A stretch of 64,000 bases of DNA from Pseudomonas sp. CAN1 (GCF_030462585.1 NZ_JASMRU010000001.1:378792-442791), one strand, 5' to 3'; positions 20,398 through 28,985 are shown, counted from the first letter of the stretch. The notes: generated from the sequence alone by a model not told the origin. Numbers and translations are program-made.

Positions 20398-21588
20398 TCA
20401 CTCCTTCACGAACAGCTGGCGCGGGTAGTCGCAGAAGGTCTCCACGCCGCGCTCGGTGATGAGGATGCTTTCGGTGATCTCCAGGCCCCAGTCGTCCATC
20501 CACAGGCCGGGCATGAAGTGGAAGGTCATGCCCGGTTCGAGCACGCTGTTGTCGCTCGGGCGCAGGCTCATGGTGCGCTCGCCCCAGTCCGGCGGGTAGC
20601 TGATACCGATGGGGTAGCCGCAGCGGCTGTCCTTGTGGATGCCGAACTTCTCCAGCACGCCGAAGAAGGCGCGGGCGATATCCCCCGTGGTATTGCCCGG
20701 CTTGGCCGCATCCAGGCCGGCAGCGATGCCTTCGACCACCGCCTTTTCCGCGTCGAGGAAATGCTGGGGTGGCTTGCCGAGGAACACCGTGCGCGACAGC
20801 GGGCAGTGGTAGCGCTTGTAGCACCCGGCGATCTCGAAGAAGGTGCCGGCGCCGCGCTCGAACGGTGTGTCGTCCCAGGTCAGGTGCGGTGCGCTGGCGT
20901 CGGCACCGGTGGGCAGCAGCGGGACAATGGCCGGGTAGTCGCCGCCGTGGCCATCGGCGCCGAGGATGCCGGTGCTGTAGATCTCGGCCACCAGCTCGTT
21001 CTTGTGCATGCCCGGTTCGATGCGTTCGACGATGTGCGCGTGCATCTTCTCGACGATGCGCGCGGCGACACGCATGTACTCGATCTCCCGCGGCGATTTC
21101 ACCGCGCGCTGCCAGTTCACCAGGGCCGTGGCGTCGACGAATTTCGCGCTCGGCAGGTTGGCCTGCAGCGAGCGGAAGGCGGCGGCGCTGAAGTAGTAGT
21201 TGTCCATCTCCACACCGATGCTCTTGCCGGCCCAGCCGCGCGCGGCGATGACCTCGCGGGAGAGGTAGTCCATCGGATGGCGCTCGGTGGACTGCACGTA
21301 GTGGTCGGGGTAGCCGACGATATTGTCGGCCTGCATGAACACCGTGCGCCGCGCGCCGTTGGCGTCCTGGCCACGACCGAACCAGACCGGCTCGCCGTCC
21401 AGCGCCAGCAGCACGCACTGGTGCACGTAGAAGGACCAGCCGTCGTAGCCGGTGAGCCAGGCCATGTTCGACGGGTCGGTGACCAGCAGCAGTTCGATAC
21501 CGCGCTGCTGCATGCTGGCGCGGACCTTGGCGATCCGCTGGGCGTATTCCTCCCGGCTAAAGGGGAGGTTGACGACGATTTCGGACAT
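20398..21588 (-). CDS. doeA: Ectoine hydrolase DoeA
   Basis: A 396-residue member of the M24 'pita-bread' (creatinase/Xaa-Pro peptidase) family. The N-terminal domain includes LLLVTDPSNMAWLTGYDGWSFYV-type sequence (residues 33-55). The C-terminal catalytic domain has the typical region GAGTFFEIAGCYKRYHCPLSRT and the end-domain GMTFHFMPGLWMDDWGLEI. DoeA opens the ectoine ring to N-acetyl-diaminobutyrate. It is followed by doeB at 4 nt and preceded by 210 nt containing a dispersed repeat, then eutC. Assignment is strong because doeA and doeB co-occur. Confidence 0.92.
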   Translation of the reverse strand: MSEIVVNLPFSREEYAQRIAKVRASMQQRGIELLLVTDPSNMAWLTGYDGWSFYVHQCVLLALDGEPVWFGRGQDANGARRTVFMQADNIVGYPDHYVQSTERHPMDYLSREVIAARGWAGKSIGVEMDNYYFSAAAFRSLQANLPSAKFVDATALVNWQRAVKSPREIEYMRVAARIVEKMHAHIVERIEPGMHKNELVAEIYSTGILGADGHGGDYPAIVPLLPTGADASAPHLTWDDTPFERGAGTFFEIAGCYKRYHCPLSRTVFLGKPPQHFLDAEKAVVEGIAAGLDAAKPGNTTGDIARAFFGVLEKFGIHKDSRCGYPIGISYPPDWGERTMSLRPSDNSVLEPGMTFHFMPGLWMDDWGLEITESILITERGVETFCDYPRQLFVKE

Positions 21589-21650
21589 GCGGAAATCCTC
21601 TTGGGGAACCTGTTACGGGCCTCTTCCGGACAGCCCGTGCCTGTGCAATC

Positions 21651-21768
21651 CCCTCACCCCAGCCCTCTCCCGGAGGGAGAGGGGGCAGTCCGAGCCGGCT
21701 GACGCTGCGGCTTCAGCCTGCACCGATTGGTCCCCTCTCCCGCTTGCGGGAGAGGGTTAGGGTGAGGG
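21651..21768. repeat. Dispersed inverted repeat with GAGAGGG hairpins
   Basis: The element starts CCCTCACCCCAGCCCTCTCC and ends with the near-complement GGAGAGGGTTAGGGTGAGGG. Each end forms its own short hairpin (CCCTCTCCCGGAGGGAGAGGG-like and CTCTCCCGCTTGCGGGAGAG). Elements of this pattern are widespread intergenic repeats in gamma-proteobacteria. It lies between eutC and doeA and could act on mRNA stability. Confidence 0.75.
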
Positions 21769-21798
21769 CGCTCTTCCCGCGAAGCGGGACGAAATTTT

Positions 21799-22791
21799 TC
21801 AGCTACTGAAACGGAATCCCTTGCCCATCCGCTGCGCCCGCTGGAAGGCCAGGCCGGCGATGGCCGTGTCCTGCGCGCCGGTGCCGGTGAGGTCGCAGAG
21901 GGTGATGTCTTCGGCGCGGCGGCGGCCTTCGCGCTGCCCGGCGATGACCTGGCCCAGCTCGGCGAAGTCGGCATCCGGGCTGACGCTGCCGGCCTGCACC
22001 GCGTGGTGCAGTTCGCCCAGCACCCGGGTCTGGCTGAGGCGGTCAGCGACGTAGCAGTCCACTGCCGCCAGGGCGTCGGCGGCGATCTCGTTCTTGTGCT
22101 CGGCGTCCGAGCCCATGGCGGTGATGTGCAGGCCGGGGCGCAGGTGCTCCTTCTGGATCAGCGGCTCGCGGCTGGGCGTGCTGGTGATGGCGATGTCGGC
22201 GCCTTCCAGCGCTTCGCCGATGCTGGCGCAGGCGCTGACCGGAATGCCCAGGCTGGTGCTGAGCTCCTGCGCGCAGTGCCGCGCCTTGTCGAGGTCCCGC
22301 GCCCAGACGCTGACAGCTTCGATGGGCCGCACTAGGCACAGCGCCTTGAGCTGCAAACGCGCCTGTTCGCCGGCGCCGATCAGCGCGACCTGGCGCGAAT
22401 CCTCGCGGGCCAGCCACTTGGCCGCCACCGCACCGGCGCAGGCGGTGCGCACGGCGGTGAGGTAGCCGTTGTCCAGCAGCAGCGCATCGAGCAGGCCGGT
22501 GCGCGAGGAGAGCAGCATCATCATGCCGTTGAGGCTGGGCAGGCCGAGCTTGGGGTTGTCGAAGAAGCCGGGGCTGACCTTGATGGCGAAGCGTGGCAGG
22601 CCGGGCAGGTAGGCGGTCTTCACGTCGACTTCGCCGTTGTGCTCGGGCACGTCCAGGCGAAGGATCGGCGGCATCGCCACCGACGCGGTGGCGAGCAGGC
22701 GGAAGGCCTGTTCGACGGCGTCGAGGCTCTCCCGGTCTATGGCCACGCAGGCGCGCAGGTCGGCTTCGCTGAGCAGGGTGACGTCAGCCAT
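21799..22791 (-). CDS. eutC: Ectoine utilization protein EutC, ornithine cyclodeaminase family
   Basis: A 330-residue protein of the ornithine cyclodeaminase/mu-crystallin family. The dinucleotide-binding Rossmann motif is LIGAGEQARLQLKAL near residue 136, with the upstream LSSRTGLLDALLLDNGYLTAVRT typical of the substrate pocket. In hydroxyectoine breakdown EutC acts after the dehydratase EutB to bring the hydroxylated compound back into the ectoine route. Its exact reaction is less established than its cluster membership. It overlaps the end of eutB by 8 nt, indicating coupling. Confidence 0.87.
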   Translation of the reverse strand: MADVTLLSEADLRACVAIDRESLDAVEQAFRLLATASVAMPPILRLDVPEHNGEVDVKTAYLPGLPRFAIKVSPGFFDNPKLGLPSLNGMMMLLSSRTGLLDALLLDNGYLTAVRTACAGAVAAKWLAREDSRQVALIGAGEQARLQLKALCLVRPIEAVSVWARDLDKARHCAQELSTSLGIPVSACASIGEALEGADIAITSTPSREPLIQKEHLRPGLHITAMGSDAEHKNEIAADALAAVDCYVADRLSQTRVLGELHHAVQAGSVSPDADFAELGQVIAGQREGRRRAEDITLCDLTGTGAQDTAIAGLAFQRAQRMGKGFRFSS

Positions 22792-23758
22792 GGGCGGTTT
22801 CCTCGAGGATCTGCTGGTGTTGTTCGATGGCGATGTTGCGGCCGCTGACGATCACCACCACCGGGCCGAGCGGGGCGATCAGGCCGTCCAGCAGGGCGGC
22901 GATGCCGACTGCGGCGGCGCCTTCCACCACCTGCCGCTCCTCGCGGTAGGCGTGGCGGATGCCGGCGGCGATGGAGGGTTCGTCGAGCAGGTGCAACTGG
23001 TCGCAGTAGTCGCGGGCCAGGGCGAAGGTGTAGTGGTTGTCCAGGCCGATGCCGCCGCCGAGGGAATCGGCCAGGGTCGGCAGTTCTTCCACTTCCACCG
23101 GGTGGCCGGCAGCGAGGCTGGCAGCCATGGCGGCGCCACGGCGCATGCTGATGCCGTGCACGCGGATAGTCGGGTCGACGTGCTTGAGCGCCAGCGCCAC
23201 GCCGCCGAACAGGCCTCCGCCGGAGAGCGGCACCAGCACCTGGCGCACGTCCGGTAGCTGTTCGAGGATTTCCAGGCCGAGGGTGCCCTGGCCAGCGATG
23301 ATCTGCGGATGGTCGAAGGGTGGCAGCAATGCCGCGCCCTGCTCGCGGGCAATCCGTTCGGCTTCCGCCTGGGCGTCGTCCTGGCTGTGGCCGACAATGC
23401 GCACCTCGGCGCCCAGCTCGCGAATCGCCTGGACCTTGTTCGCCGGCACCAGATTCGACAGGCAGATGGTGGCGTGCACGCCGAGCATCCGCGCGGCGTG
23501 GGCCAGCGCCCGGCCGTGGTTGCCGGTGGAGGCGGCGACCACGCCCCTGGTCTTCTGCTCGTCGTCGAGCTGGGCAATGGCGTTGCTCGCGCCGCGCAGC
23601 TTGAAGCTGCCGGTGATCTGCTGCGATTCGAGCTTGAGGTACACCGGCGCACCGAGCAGGCGCGACAGGCTGGGCGAATGTTCCAGCGGCGTCTGCCGCA
23701 CCAGGCCCTGGATGCGCTGGCGTGCACGGTACAGCTCGACGAGGGGAATCGGCTCCAT
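22784..23758 (-). CDS. eutB: Hydroxyectoine utilization dehydratase EutB
   Basis: A 324-residue fold-type II PLP enzyme of the threonine/serine dehydratase family. The PLP lysine is in QQITGSFKLRGASNA near residue 53, and the phosphate-binding glycine loop is PLSGGGLFGGVALAL near 178. EutB dehydrates the hydroxyectoine-derived intermediate. Without the neighbours it could be read as a threonine dehydratase, but overlap with eutC and linkage to doeAB support EutB. The region upstream holds a GTCCTAGT element shared with the ehuB leader. It is the first gene of the catabolic operon. Confidence 0.86.
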   Translation of the reverse strand: MEPIPLVELYRARQRIQGLVRQTPLEHSPSLSRLLGAPVYLKLESQQITGSFKLRGASNAIAQLDDEQKTRGVVAASTGNHGRALAHAARMLGVHATICLSNLVPANKVQAIRELGAEVRIVGHSQDDAQAEAERIAREQGAALLPPFDHPQIIAGQGTLGLEILEQLPDVRQVLVPLSGGGLFGGVALALKHVDPTIRVHGISMRRGAAMAASLAAGHPVEVEELPTLADSLGGGIGLDNHYTFALARDYCDQLHLLDEPSIAAGIRHAYREERQVVEGAAAVGIAALLDGLIAPLGPVVVIVSGRNIAIEQHQQILEETAHG

Positions 23759-23815
23759 CTCGGCCTCCGGGGAATGCAGTGGGGCCGAGTGTAGGGGCGG
23801 GAAATTGTCGCGATG

Positions 23816-23828
23816 AATGTACTAGGAC
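23816..23828 (-). promoter_or_regulatory. Candidate EnuR-regulon operator upstream of eutB
   Basis: On the minus strand the sequence reads GTCCTAGTACATT, about 60 nt before the eutB start. An almost identical element, GTCCTAGTGCAAT, lies in the enuR-ehuB intergenic region, in the same orientation relative to the downstream operon. It is next to a near-palindrome, AGGACGATATCGTTCT (23824-23839). Confidence 0.45.
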
Positions 23829-23851
23829 GATATCGTTCTCGGAGGGTCTCT

Positions 23852-23924
23852 CGTAGGAGCGGACTCCGTCCGCGATGGCATCAGGCGCGATGCGGACCTA
23901 TCGCGGACGGAGTCCGCTCCTACG
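23852..23924. repeat. REPIN (GTAGGAGCGGAC type)
   Basis: The arms are CGTAGGAGCGGACTCCGTCC and its complement, with a 25-nt spacer. It lies between enuR and eutB. Confidence 0.87.
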
Positions 23925-23957
23925 GTGAAGCTGAGTACAGACCGTAGGGCGGATATG

Positions 23958-24052
23958 TGTAGGAGCGAGCTTGCTCGCGAACCCGCCCAATCCCGATGTC
24001 GCCGGGAAATCCATTCGCGAGCAATAACGATGGCGTCCCCCTCGCTCCTACA
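23958..24052. repeat. REPIN with 16-nt insertion in the right arm
   Basis: The left arm is standard TGTAGGAGCGAGCTTGCTCG. The right arm has TAACGATGGCGTCCCC (24025-24040) inserted at the centre of the palindrome, at the same point as the 15-nt insertions at 14822 and 29004 but with a different sequence. It lies 14 nt after the enuR stop. Confidence 0.82.
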
Positions 24053-24066
24053 GGGAGATTTCGGCT

Positions 24067-25461
24067 TCAGAAGTCGTGGATCTTCGGGTACTGACCGAAC
24101 AGTTCGCGCATGTCTTCCAGGGCGCTGGCCATGCGCTCGTCGCTGCATTCGGCGCCCATGCACAGGCGCACCGCGCGCGGCCGCGGGGTGCCGCGGACCA
24201 TGAACGGATCGGGCGGCGTCACGGCGATGTGCCGATGGCGCAGCTCGCGCACCAGGCTATCCAGTTCCCAGTGTTCGGGGATGCCGATCCAGGCGCTCAG
24301 CGAATGCGGATCGCAACCGCGCAGGTAGTCGCCGAGGTATTCGCGCACCAGCCCCTGGCGCTTCTCCAGCACGCGACGCTGCAGGCCAATCAATGCCTGG
24401 GCGTTACCGTTGTGAATCCAGCGCGCCGCCACTTCCGCCAGCAACGGTGTGCCCATCCAGCTGTTCACCCGCAGGATGCTCTCGGTGCGCAGCGCCAGCC
24501 GCCGCGGCATGGCCAGGTAGCCGATGCGCAGGCCGGTGAGCACGCTCTTGGTGAAGCTGGTGCAGTAGAACGACAAATCCGGCAGGTAGTGGCTGAGCGG
24601 CGGCAAGCCGCGTTCGCCGAGCAGCGGGCCGTAGACGTCGTCCTCAATCACGTAGACGCCATAGCGCTGGGCGATGGCGGCGATCTCGCGGCGGCGCGTG
24701 TCGGGCATCAGGCAGGAGGTCGGGTTGTTCAGGTTGGGCGTGCACACCAGCGCGGTGATGCGCTCGTTGGCGCAGAGGTCTTCGAAGTGCTCCGGGTCGA
24801 TGCCTTGCTTGTCGATCTCCACGCCCTTGAGGGTGAAGCCGAGTACCTGGGAGTTGCCGATCACGCCGTGGTCGGTGAGCTGCTCGCAGAGCACCACGTC
24901 GTCCGGCCCGGCGAGGGAGGCGAGGGCGAGGAAGATGCCGTGGGCCGCGCCATTGGTGATCAGCACGTCGTCGCGTTCGCGCTGCAGGCCCAGTTGCGCC
25001 AGCCATTTCACCCCGGCGTCGCGGTGCGCGTCGAAGCCGGCCACCGGACGGCAGGCGCGCATCCACGGCTGGTCGGTTTCCTGCGCCAGCTCGCGGCAGC
25101 TGTCCTGCCACAGGCGGTCATGCTCGCGGGTGTGGACGATGCTGGCGATGGAGAAGTCCACCAGCGCGCGCTCGGGGTGATCGACCATGTAGTGGGCCAT
25201 GCCCTCGGTCATCCGCCGGGTGACGAAGCTGCCACGGCCGACCTCGCAACGCACCAGGCCCTGGCGCTCCAGTTCCTTGTAGGCGTTGGTCACGGTCTGC
25301 ACGCTGATGCCCAGGCCGTCGGCGACGTGGCGCTGCGGCGGCAGGCGCTGGCCGTCGCTCAGGCGGCCCTGCTCGATATCGCCGGCAATGGCCTGCACCA
25401 GGGTCTTGTACTTGGATTCGCCGACCCGCAGGTCGGCCAGGGCGCGACGCCAGGCTTCCAT
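24067..25461 (-). CDS. enuR: MocR-type transcriptional regulator of ectoine catabolism, EnuR
   Basis: A 464-residue chimeric regulator. The N-terminal GntR winged helix covers residues 15-85 (LPPQRHVADGLGISVQTVTN), and a fold-type I aminotransferase domain runs from about 115 to 460. The PLP-binding lysine is K305 in TSFTKSVLTGLRIGYL. EnuR represses ectoine genes and responds to ectoine-derived diaminobutyrate compounds that react with its PLP. It is transcribed away from ehuB, so the shared 401-nt region probably controls both. GabR or PdxR identity cannot be excluded by sequence but does not fit the neighbours. Confidence 0.86.
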   Translation of the reverse strand: MEAWRRALADLRVGESKYKTLVQAIAGDIEQGRLSDGQRLPPQRHVADGLGISVQTVTNAYKELERQGLVRCEVGRGSFVTRRMTEGMAHYMVDHPERALVDFSIASIVHTREHDRLWQDSCRELAQETDQPWMRACRPVAGFDAHRDAGVKWLAQLGLQRERDDVLITNGAAHGIFLALASLAGPDDVVLCEQLTDHGVIGNSQVLGFTLKGVEIDKQGIDPEHFEDLCANERITALVCTPNLNNPTSCLMPDTRRREIAAIAQRYGVYVIEDDVYGPLLGERGLPPLSHYLPDLSFYCTSFTKSVLTGLRIGYLAMPRRLALRTESILRVNSWMGTPLLAEVAARWIHNGNAQALIGLQRRVLEKRQGLVREYLGDYLRGCDPHSLSAWIGIPEHWELDSLVRELRHRHIAVTPPDPFMVRGTPRPRAVRLCMGAECSDERMASALEDMRELFGQYPKIHDF

Positions 25462-25520
25462 CTTCAGCGCTCCGTCTGGTCAGGGGTCCAGAGTGACGGA
25501 CCGGCACACCGGCGGCAATT

Positions 25521-25533
25521 GTCCTAGTGCAAT
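25521..25533 (+). promoter_or_regulatory. Candidate EnuR-regulon operator in the enuR-ehuB region
   Basis: GTCCTAGTGCAAT lies 60 nt upstream of enuR and matches the eutB-side element in 11 of 13 positions. The whole interval 25462-25862 has no gene I can support. A TATGCT (25555-25560) could be a -10 element, which would give ehuB a leader of about 300 nt. Confidence 0.42.
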
Positions 25534-25862
25534 GTCGCCGCTTCGACCCCTTTTGTATGCTCGGGCGCAGGACACCGGGCAGCACATCGAGCCGCATTGT
25601 CCGGCCCGCGCAGAAAAAACCTGCGGATGCGTTCGTCGCGACGGTGGCTTTTTCCCGCCGCGGGGTTGTCGATCAGGAACAGCCGCAAGGCGCCGCGGCT
25701 TAGTCTGGCGTCGAGCTTGTCGCCCTCGACAGCGGCGCAAGAACTTCGGAAGGCCCCACCCGGGGCCCGACCTACAAGAACAACAGTCGTACGACATTGC
25801 TACCTGCCATCCATCGCCGCACGCCAACCGCGTTCGGCAAGAGAAGATCAGGAGATCCGAAG

Positions 25863-26717
25863 ATGAGTACCGCCCCTGTTTTCCTGCGCCGCCTGAGTCT
25901 TGCCTGCACCCTGCTGGCCTGCGCTGTCGCCAGCGCCGGCAGCTACGCCGAAACCACCCTGGAACGCATCAAGAGCACTGGCACCGTGCGCATCGGCTAC
26001 GCCAACGAAGCGCCGTTCGCCTACACCGAGACCTCCGGCAAGGTCACCGGTGAATCCCCGGAAATCGCCACGCAGATCTTCACGAAAATGGGTGTGAAGA
26101 AGATCGAGCCGGTGCTGACCGAATGGGGCGCGCTGATCCCCGGCCTGCGCGCCGGGCGCTTCGACGTCATCGCCGCCGGCATGTACATCACCCCGCCACG
26201 CTGCCAGCAGGTGATCTTCACCGACCCGCACTACCAGATTCCCGATTCGCTGCTGGTGAAGAAGGGCAACCCGAAGAACCTGCACAGCTACGCCGACGTG
26301 AAGAACAACCCGGACGTGAAGCTGGCGATCATGTCCGGCACCGCCGAGCTGGGTTACGCCCGCGCCGAGGGTGTGGCGGAAGAGCAGATCGTCCAGGTGC
26401 CCGACACCACTGCACAGTTGCAGGCCGTACGCGCCGGCCGCGCCGACGCCAGCGTCGGCACCGCGCTGACCATGAAGGGCCTGGCGGCGAAAGGCGGCGA
26501 CTCGGTGGAAGCCATCGCAGACTTCAAGGACGATCCGTCGCACATCGGCTACGGCGCCCTGGCCTTCCGCCCGGACGACAAAGACCTGCGCGATGCCGTG
26601 AACGCCCAGCTCAAGCAATGGCTGGGCGGCGCCGAGCACTTGGCGACGGTCAAGCCGTTCGGCTTCGACAAGTCCAACGTCACCGACAAGACCGCCGCCG
26701 AGCTCTGCAAACAGTGA
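25863..26717 (+). CDS. ehuB: Ectoine/hydroxyectoine ABC transporter substrate-binding protein EhuB
   Basis: A 284-residue periplasmic family-3 binding protein with a Tat-free Sec signal peptide (MSTAPVFLRRLSLACTLLAC through AGSYAE, about 29 residues). The mature part has the family signature GTVRIGYANEAPFAYTETSGKVTGESPEIA and FDVIAAGMYITPPRCQQVIF. EhuB captures ectoine and hydroxyectoine for EhuCDA. The ATG at 25863 has AGGAG upstream at a reasonable distance. The three following genes complete the transporter. Specificity for ectoine, rather than a polar amino acid, comes mainly from context. Confidence 0.88.
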   Translation: MSTAPVFLRRLSLACTLLACAVASAGSYAETTLERIKSTGTVRIGYANEAPFAYTETSGKVTGESPEIATQIFTKMGVKKIEPVLTEWGALIPGLRAGRFDVIAAGMYITPPRCQQVIFTDPHYQIPDSLLVKKGNPKNLHSYADVKNNPDVKLAIMSGTAELGYARAEGVAEEQIVQVPDTTAQLQAVRAGRADASVGTALTMKGLAAKGGDSVEAIADFKDDPSHIGYGALAFRPDDKDLRDAVNAQLKQWLGGAEHLATVKPFGFDKSNVTDKTAAELCKQ

Positions 26718-26794
26718 CCGGGCGGGGCGCGTCGCTGGCATAGGGCGCGCCTGCCCGGCCGTTTGGTCGAACCTGTCGCAACGGGATACGTACC

Positions 26795-27451
26795 ATGGGT
26801 GAATTGCTTCCTCTGCTGCTGGAGGGCGCCTGGATCACCGTCCAGGTGACCGTCTTCGGCTCCCTGCTGGCGGTCGCCGCCGCCATCATCGCTGCCCTCG
26901 GCCGGCTGTCGCCGTGGCCGGCAGTGCGTTGGGTGTCCATCGCCTACATCGAGCTGTTTCGCGGCACCTCGCTGCTGGTGCAGCTGTTCTGGCTGTACTT
27001 CGTGCTGCCGCTGCCGCCGTTCAACCTGGAGATGAGCGCCTACAGCGTGGCGATCATCGGCCTGGGCCTGCACATCGGCGCCTACGGCGCGGAAGTGATG
27101 CGCGGCGCCATCGGCTCGGTGCCCAAGGGGCAGTACGAAGCCTCGCTGGCGCTGAACATGTCACCGTTCACGCGCTTTCGCCGGATCATCCTACCGCAGG
27201 CGCTGCTCTGCGCGATCCCACCGGGCACCAACCTGCTGATCGAGCTGCTGAAGAACACCTCGCTGGTGTCGCTGATCACCCTCTCGGACCTGACCTTCCG
27301 CGCACGCCAGCTGGACCAGGCCACCTTCGAGACCATGAAGATCTTCCTGCTCACCCTGGTGCTGTACTTCGTCATGGCCCAGGTCATCGTCTTCCTCATG
27401 CGCCGCCTCGAAAGCTGGCTGGGGCACGGCCGAATCCGCGGAGGCCTGTGA
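26795..27451 (+). CDS. ehuC: Ectoine/hydroxyectoine ABC transporter permease EhuC
   Basis: A 218-residue polar amino acid-type ABC permease (HisM family) with about five membrane segments. The EAA loop, which contacts the ATPase, is EASLALNMSPFTRFRRIILPQA near residue 115. The motif YIELFRGTSLLVQLFWLYF near residue 50 is typical of this family. It begins 77 nt after ehuB, and its stop codon overlaps the start of ehuD (TGATG). EhuC and EhuD form the heterodimeric inner-membrane channel. Confidence 0.87.
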   Translation: MGELLPLLLEGAWITVQVTVFGSLLAVAAAIIAALGRLSPWPAVRWVSIAYIELFRGTSLLVQLFWLYFVLPLPPFNLEMSAYSVAIIGLGLHIGAYGAEVMRGAIGSVPKGQYEASLALNMSPFTRFRRIILPQALLCAIPPGTNLLIELLKNTSLVSLITLSDLTFRARQLDQATFETMKIFLLTLVLYFVMAQVIVFLMRRLESWLGHGRIRGGL

Positions 27452-28107
27452 TGAAATTCTTCGACTGGGACTTCGCCTGGCAGATCCTCCCGCAATTGCT
27501 GCACGCCTCGTTGCGGACCATCGCCATCACCCTGGTGGGCTTCGCCCTGGCGGTGGTGTTCGGCCTGCTGTTCGCCATCGCCCGGCGCAGCCGGCACATC
27601 TGGCTGTCATGGCCGGCGGCCTGGTTGATCGAGTTCATCCGCAGCACGCCGCTGCTGATCCAGGTGTACTTCCTGTTCTACGTACTGCCGACCTACGGGC
27701 TGAGCATGACCGCCCTGGTGGCCGGCACGATCGGCATCGCCCTGCACTACGCCTGCTACACCGCCGAGGTGTACCGCGCCGGCCTCGAAGCGGTACCGCG
27801 CGGGCAGTGGGAGGCGGTCACCGCGCTGAACTTCTCGCCGTTCAAGGCCTACCGCGAGGTGATCCTGCCCCAGGCGATCCGCCCGGTGCTGCCGGCGCTG
27901 GGCAACTACCTGATCGCCATGTTCAAGGACACCCCGGTGCTCTCCGCGATCACCGTGGTGGAAATCATGCAGCAGGCGAAGAACATCGGCTCCGACAGCT
28001 TCCGCTACCTGGAGCCGATCACCCTGGTCGGGGTGTTCTTCCTGCTCATCTCCATCGGCCTGGCCAGCGTCGTGCGCCAGGTGGAAAAACGCACGGCGCT
28101 GCCATGA
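27451..28107 (+). CDS. ehuD: Ectoine/hydroxyectoine ABC transporter permease EhuD
   Basis: A 218-residue permease, paralogous to EhuC, with the EAA loop EAVTALNFSPFKAYREVILPQA near residue 115 and WLIEFIRSTPLLIQVYFLFYV near 60. Its ATG overlaps the ehuC stop, and GGAGG lies a few bases upstream. It pairs with EhuC in the membrane. The gene ends just before ehuA, whose first possible ATG overlaps the ehuD stop. Confidence 0.87.
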   Translation: MKFFDWDFAWQILPQLLHASLRTIAITLVGFALAVVFGLLFAIARRSRHIWLSWPAAWLIEFIRSTPLLIQVYFLFYVLPTYGLSMTALVAGTIGIALHYACYTAEVYRAGLEAVPRGQWEAVTALNFSPFKAYREVILPQAIRPVLPALGNYLIAMFKDTPVLSAITVVEIMQQAKNIGSDSFRYLEPITLVGVFFLLISIGLASVVRQVEKRTALP

Positions 28108-28130
28108 CCGACTCTTCTGGAGGTACTCCG

Positions 28131-28976
28131 ATGTCCGTTCACTCCCTACAGTCTGCACCCCGCGTGGCCAGCCAGGATGCCCCGGCCGCGCGCGCCGAGA
28201 CGGCCCAGCCAATGGTCAGCTTCCGCAATGTGTGCAAGAGCTACGGCAGCTTCAGCGTTCTCAAGGACCTCAACCTGGAGGTGAAGGCCCACGAGAAGGT
28301 CGCCATCATCGGCCCCAGCGGCTCGGGCAAATCCACCCTGCTGCGCGCGCTGATGACCCTGGAAACCATCGACAGCGGGCTGATCGAAGTCGACGGCGAA
28401 CCGCTGACCCACCTCAAGCGCAACGACAACCTGGTGCGCGCGCCGGAAAGCCACGTGCGCAAGGTGCGCAGCAAGATCGGCATGGTCTTCCAGTGCTTCA
28501 ACCTGTTCCCGCACATGAGCGCGCTGCGCAACGTGATGGAGGCGCCGGTGCAGGTGCTCGGCATGCGCCGCGATGAAGCCCGCGAGCGGGCGGTGGAGCT
28601 GCTGGAGATGGTCGGCCTGGGCAACAAGCTCGATCACTATCCGTCCCAGCTCTCCGGCGGCCAGCAGCAACGTGTGGCGATTGCCCGCGCGCTGGCGATG
28701 CGGCCCAAGGTGATGCTGTTCGACGAGGTGACTTCGGCGCTGGACCCGGAGCTGTGCGGCGAGGTGCTCAACGTGGTGCGCAAGCTGGGCAGCGAGCACA
28801 ACCTGACCATGCTCATGGTCACCCACCAGATGGGCTTCGCCCGCGAATTCGCTGACCGCGTGTGCTTCTTCCACCAGGGCAGCATCCTCGAGCAGGGCAG
28901 CCCGCAGCAGTTCTTCGGCCATCCGCAGCATGAGCGGACGCGGGCCTTCCTGAGTGCGGTGAACGAGGCGAATTGA
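28131..28976 (+). CDS. ehuA: Ectoine/hydroxyectoine ABC transporter ATP-binding protein EhuA
   Basis: A 281-residue ATPase subunit with Walker A GPSGSGKST near residue 62, Q-loop MVFQCFNLFPHMS, ABC signature LSGGQQQRVAIARALA, Walker B VMLFDEVTSALDPE and the switch histidine in MVTHQMGFA. It energises EhuBCD. I choose the ATG at 28131 because GGAGG (28120-28124) lies 6-7 nt before it. An ATG at 28104 overlapping the ehuD stop is also possible. The roughly 25 residues before the domain are somewhat longer than usual. Confidence 0.88.
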   Translation: MSVHSLQSAPRVASQDAPAARAETAQPMVSFRNVCKSYGSFSVLKDLNLEVKAHEKVAIIGPSGSGKSTLLRALMTLETIDSGLIEVDGEPLTHLKRNDNLVRAPESHVRKVRSKIGMVFQCFNLFPHMSALRNVMEAPVQVLGMRRDEARERAVELLEMVGLGNKLDHYPSQLSGGQQQRVAIARALAMRPKVMLFDEVTSALDPELCGEVLNVVRKLGSEHNLTMLMVTHQMGFAREFADRVCFFHQGSILEQGSPQQFFGHPQHERTRAFLSAVNEAN

Positions 28977-28985
28977 TCGGATTTT

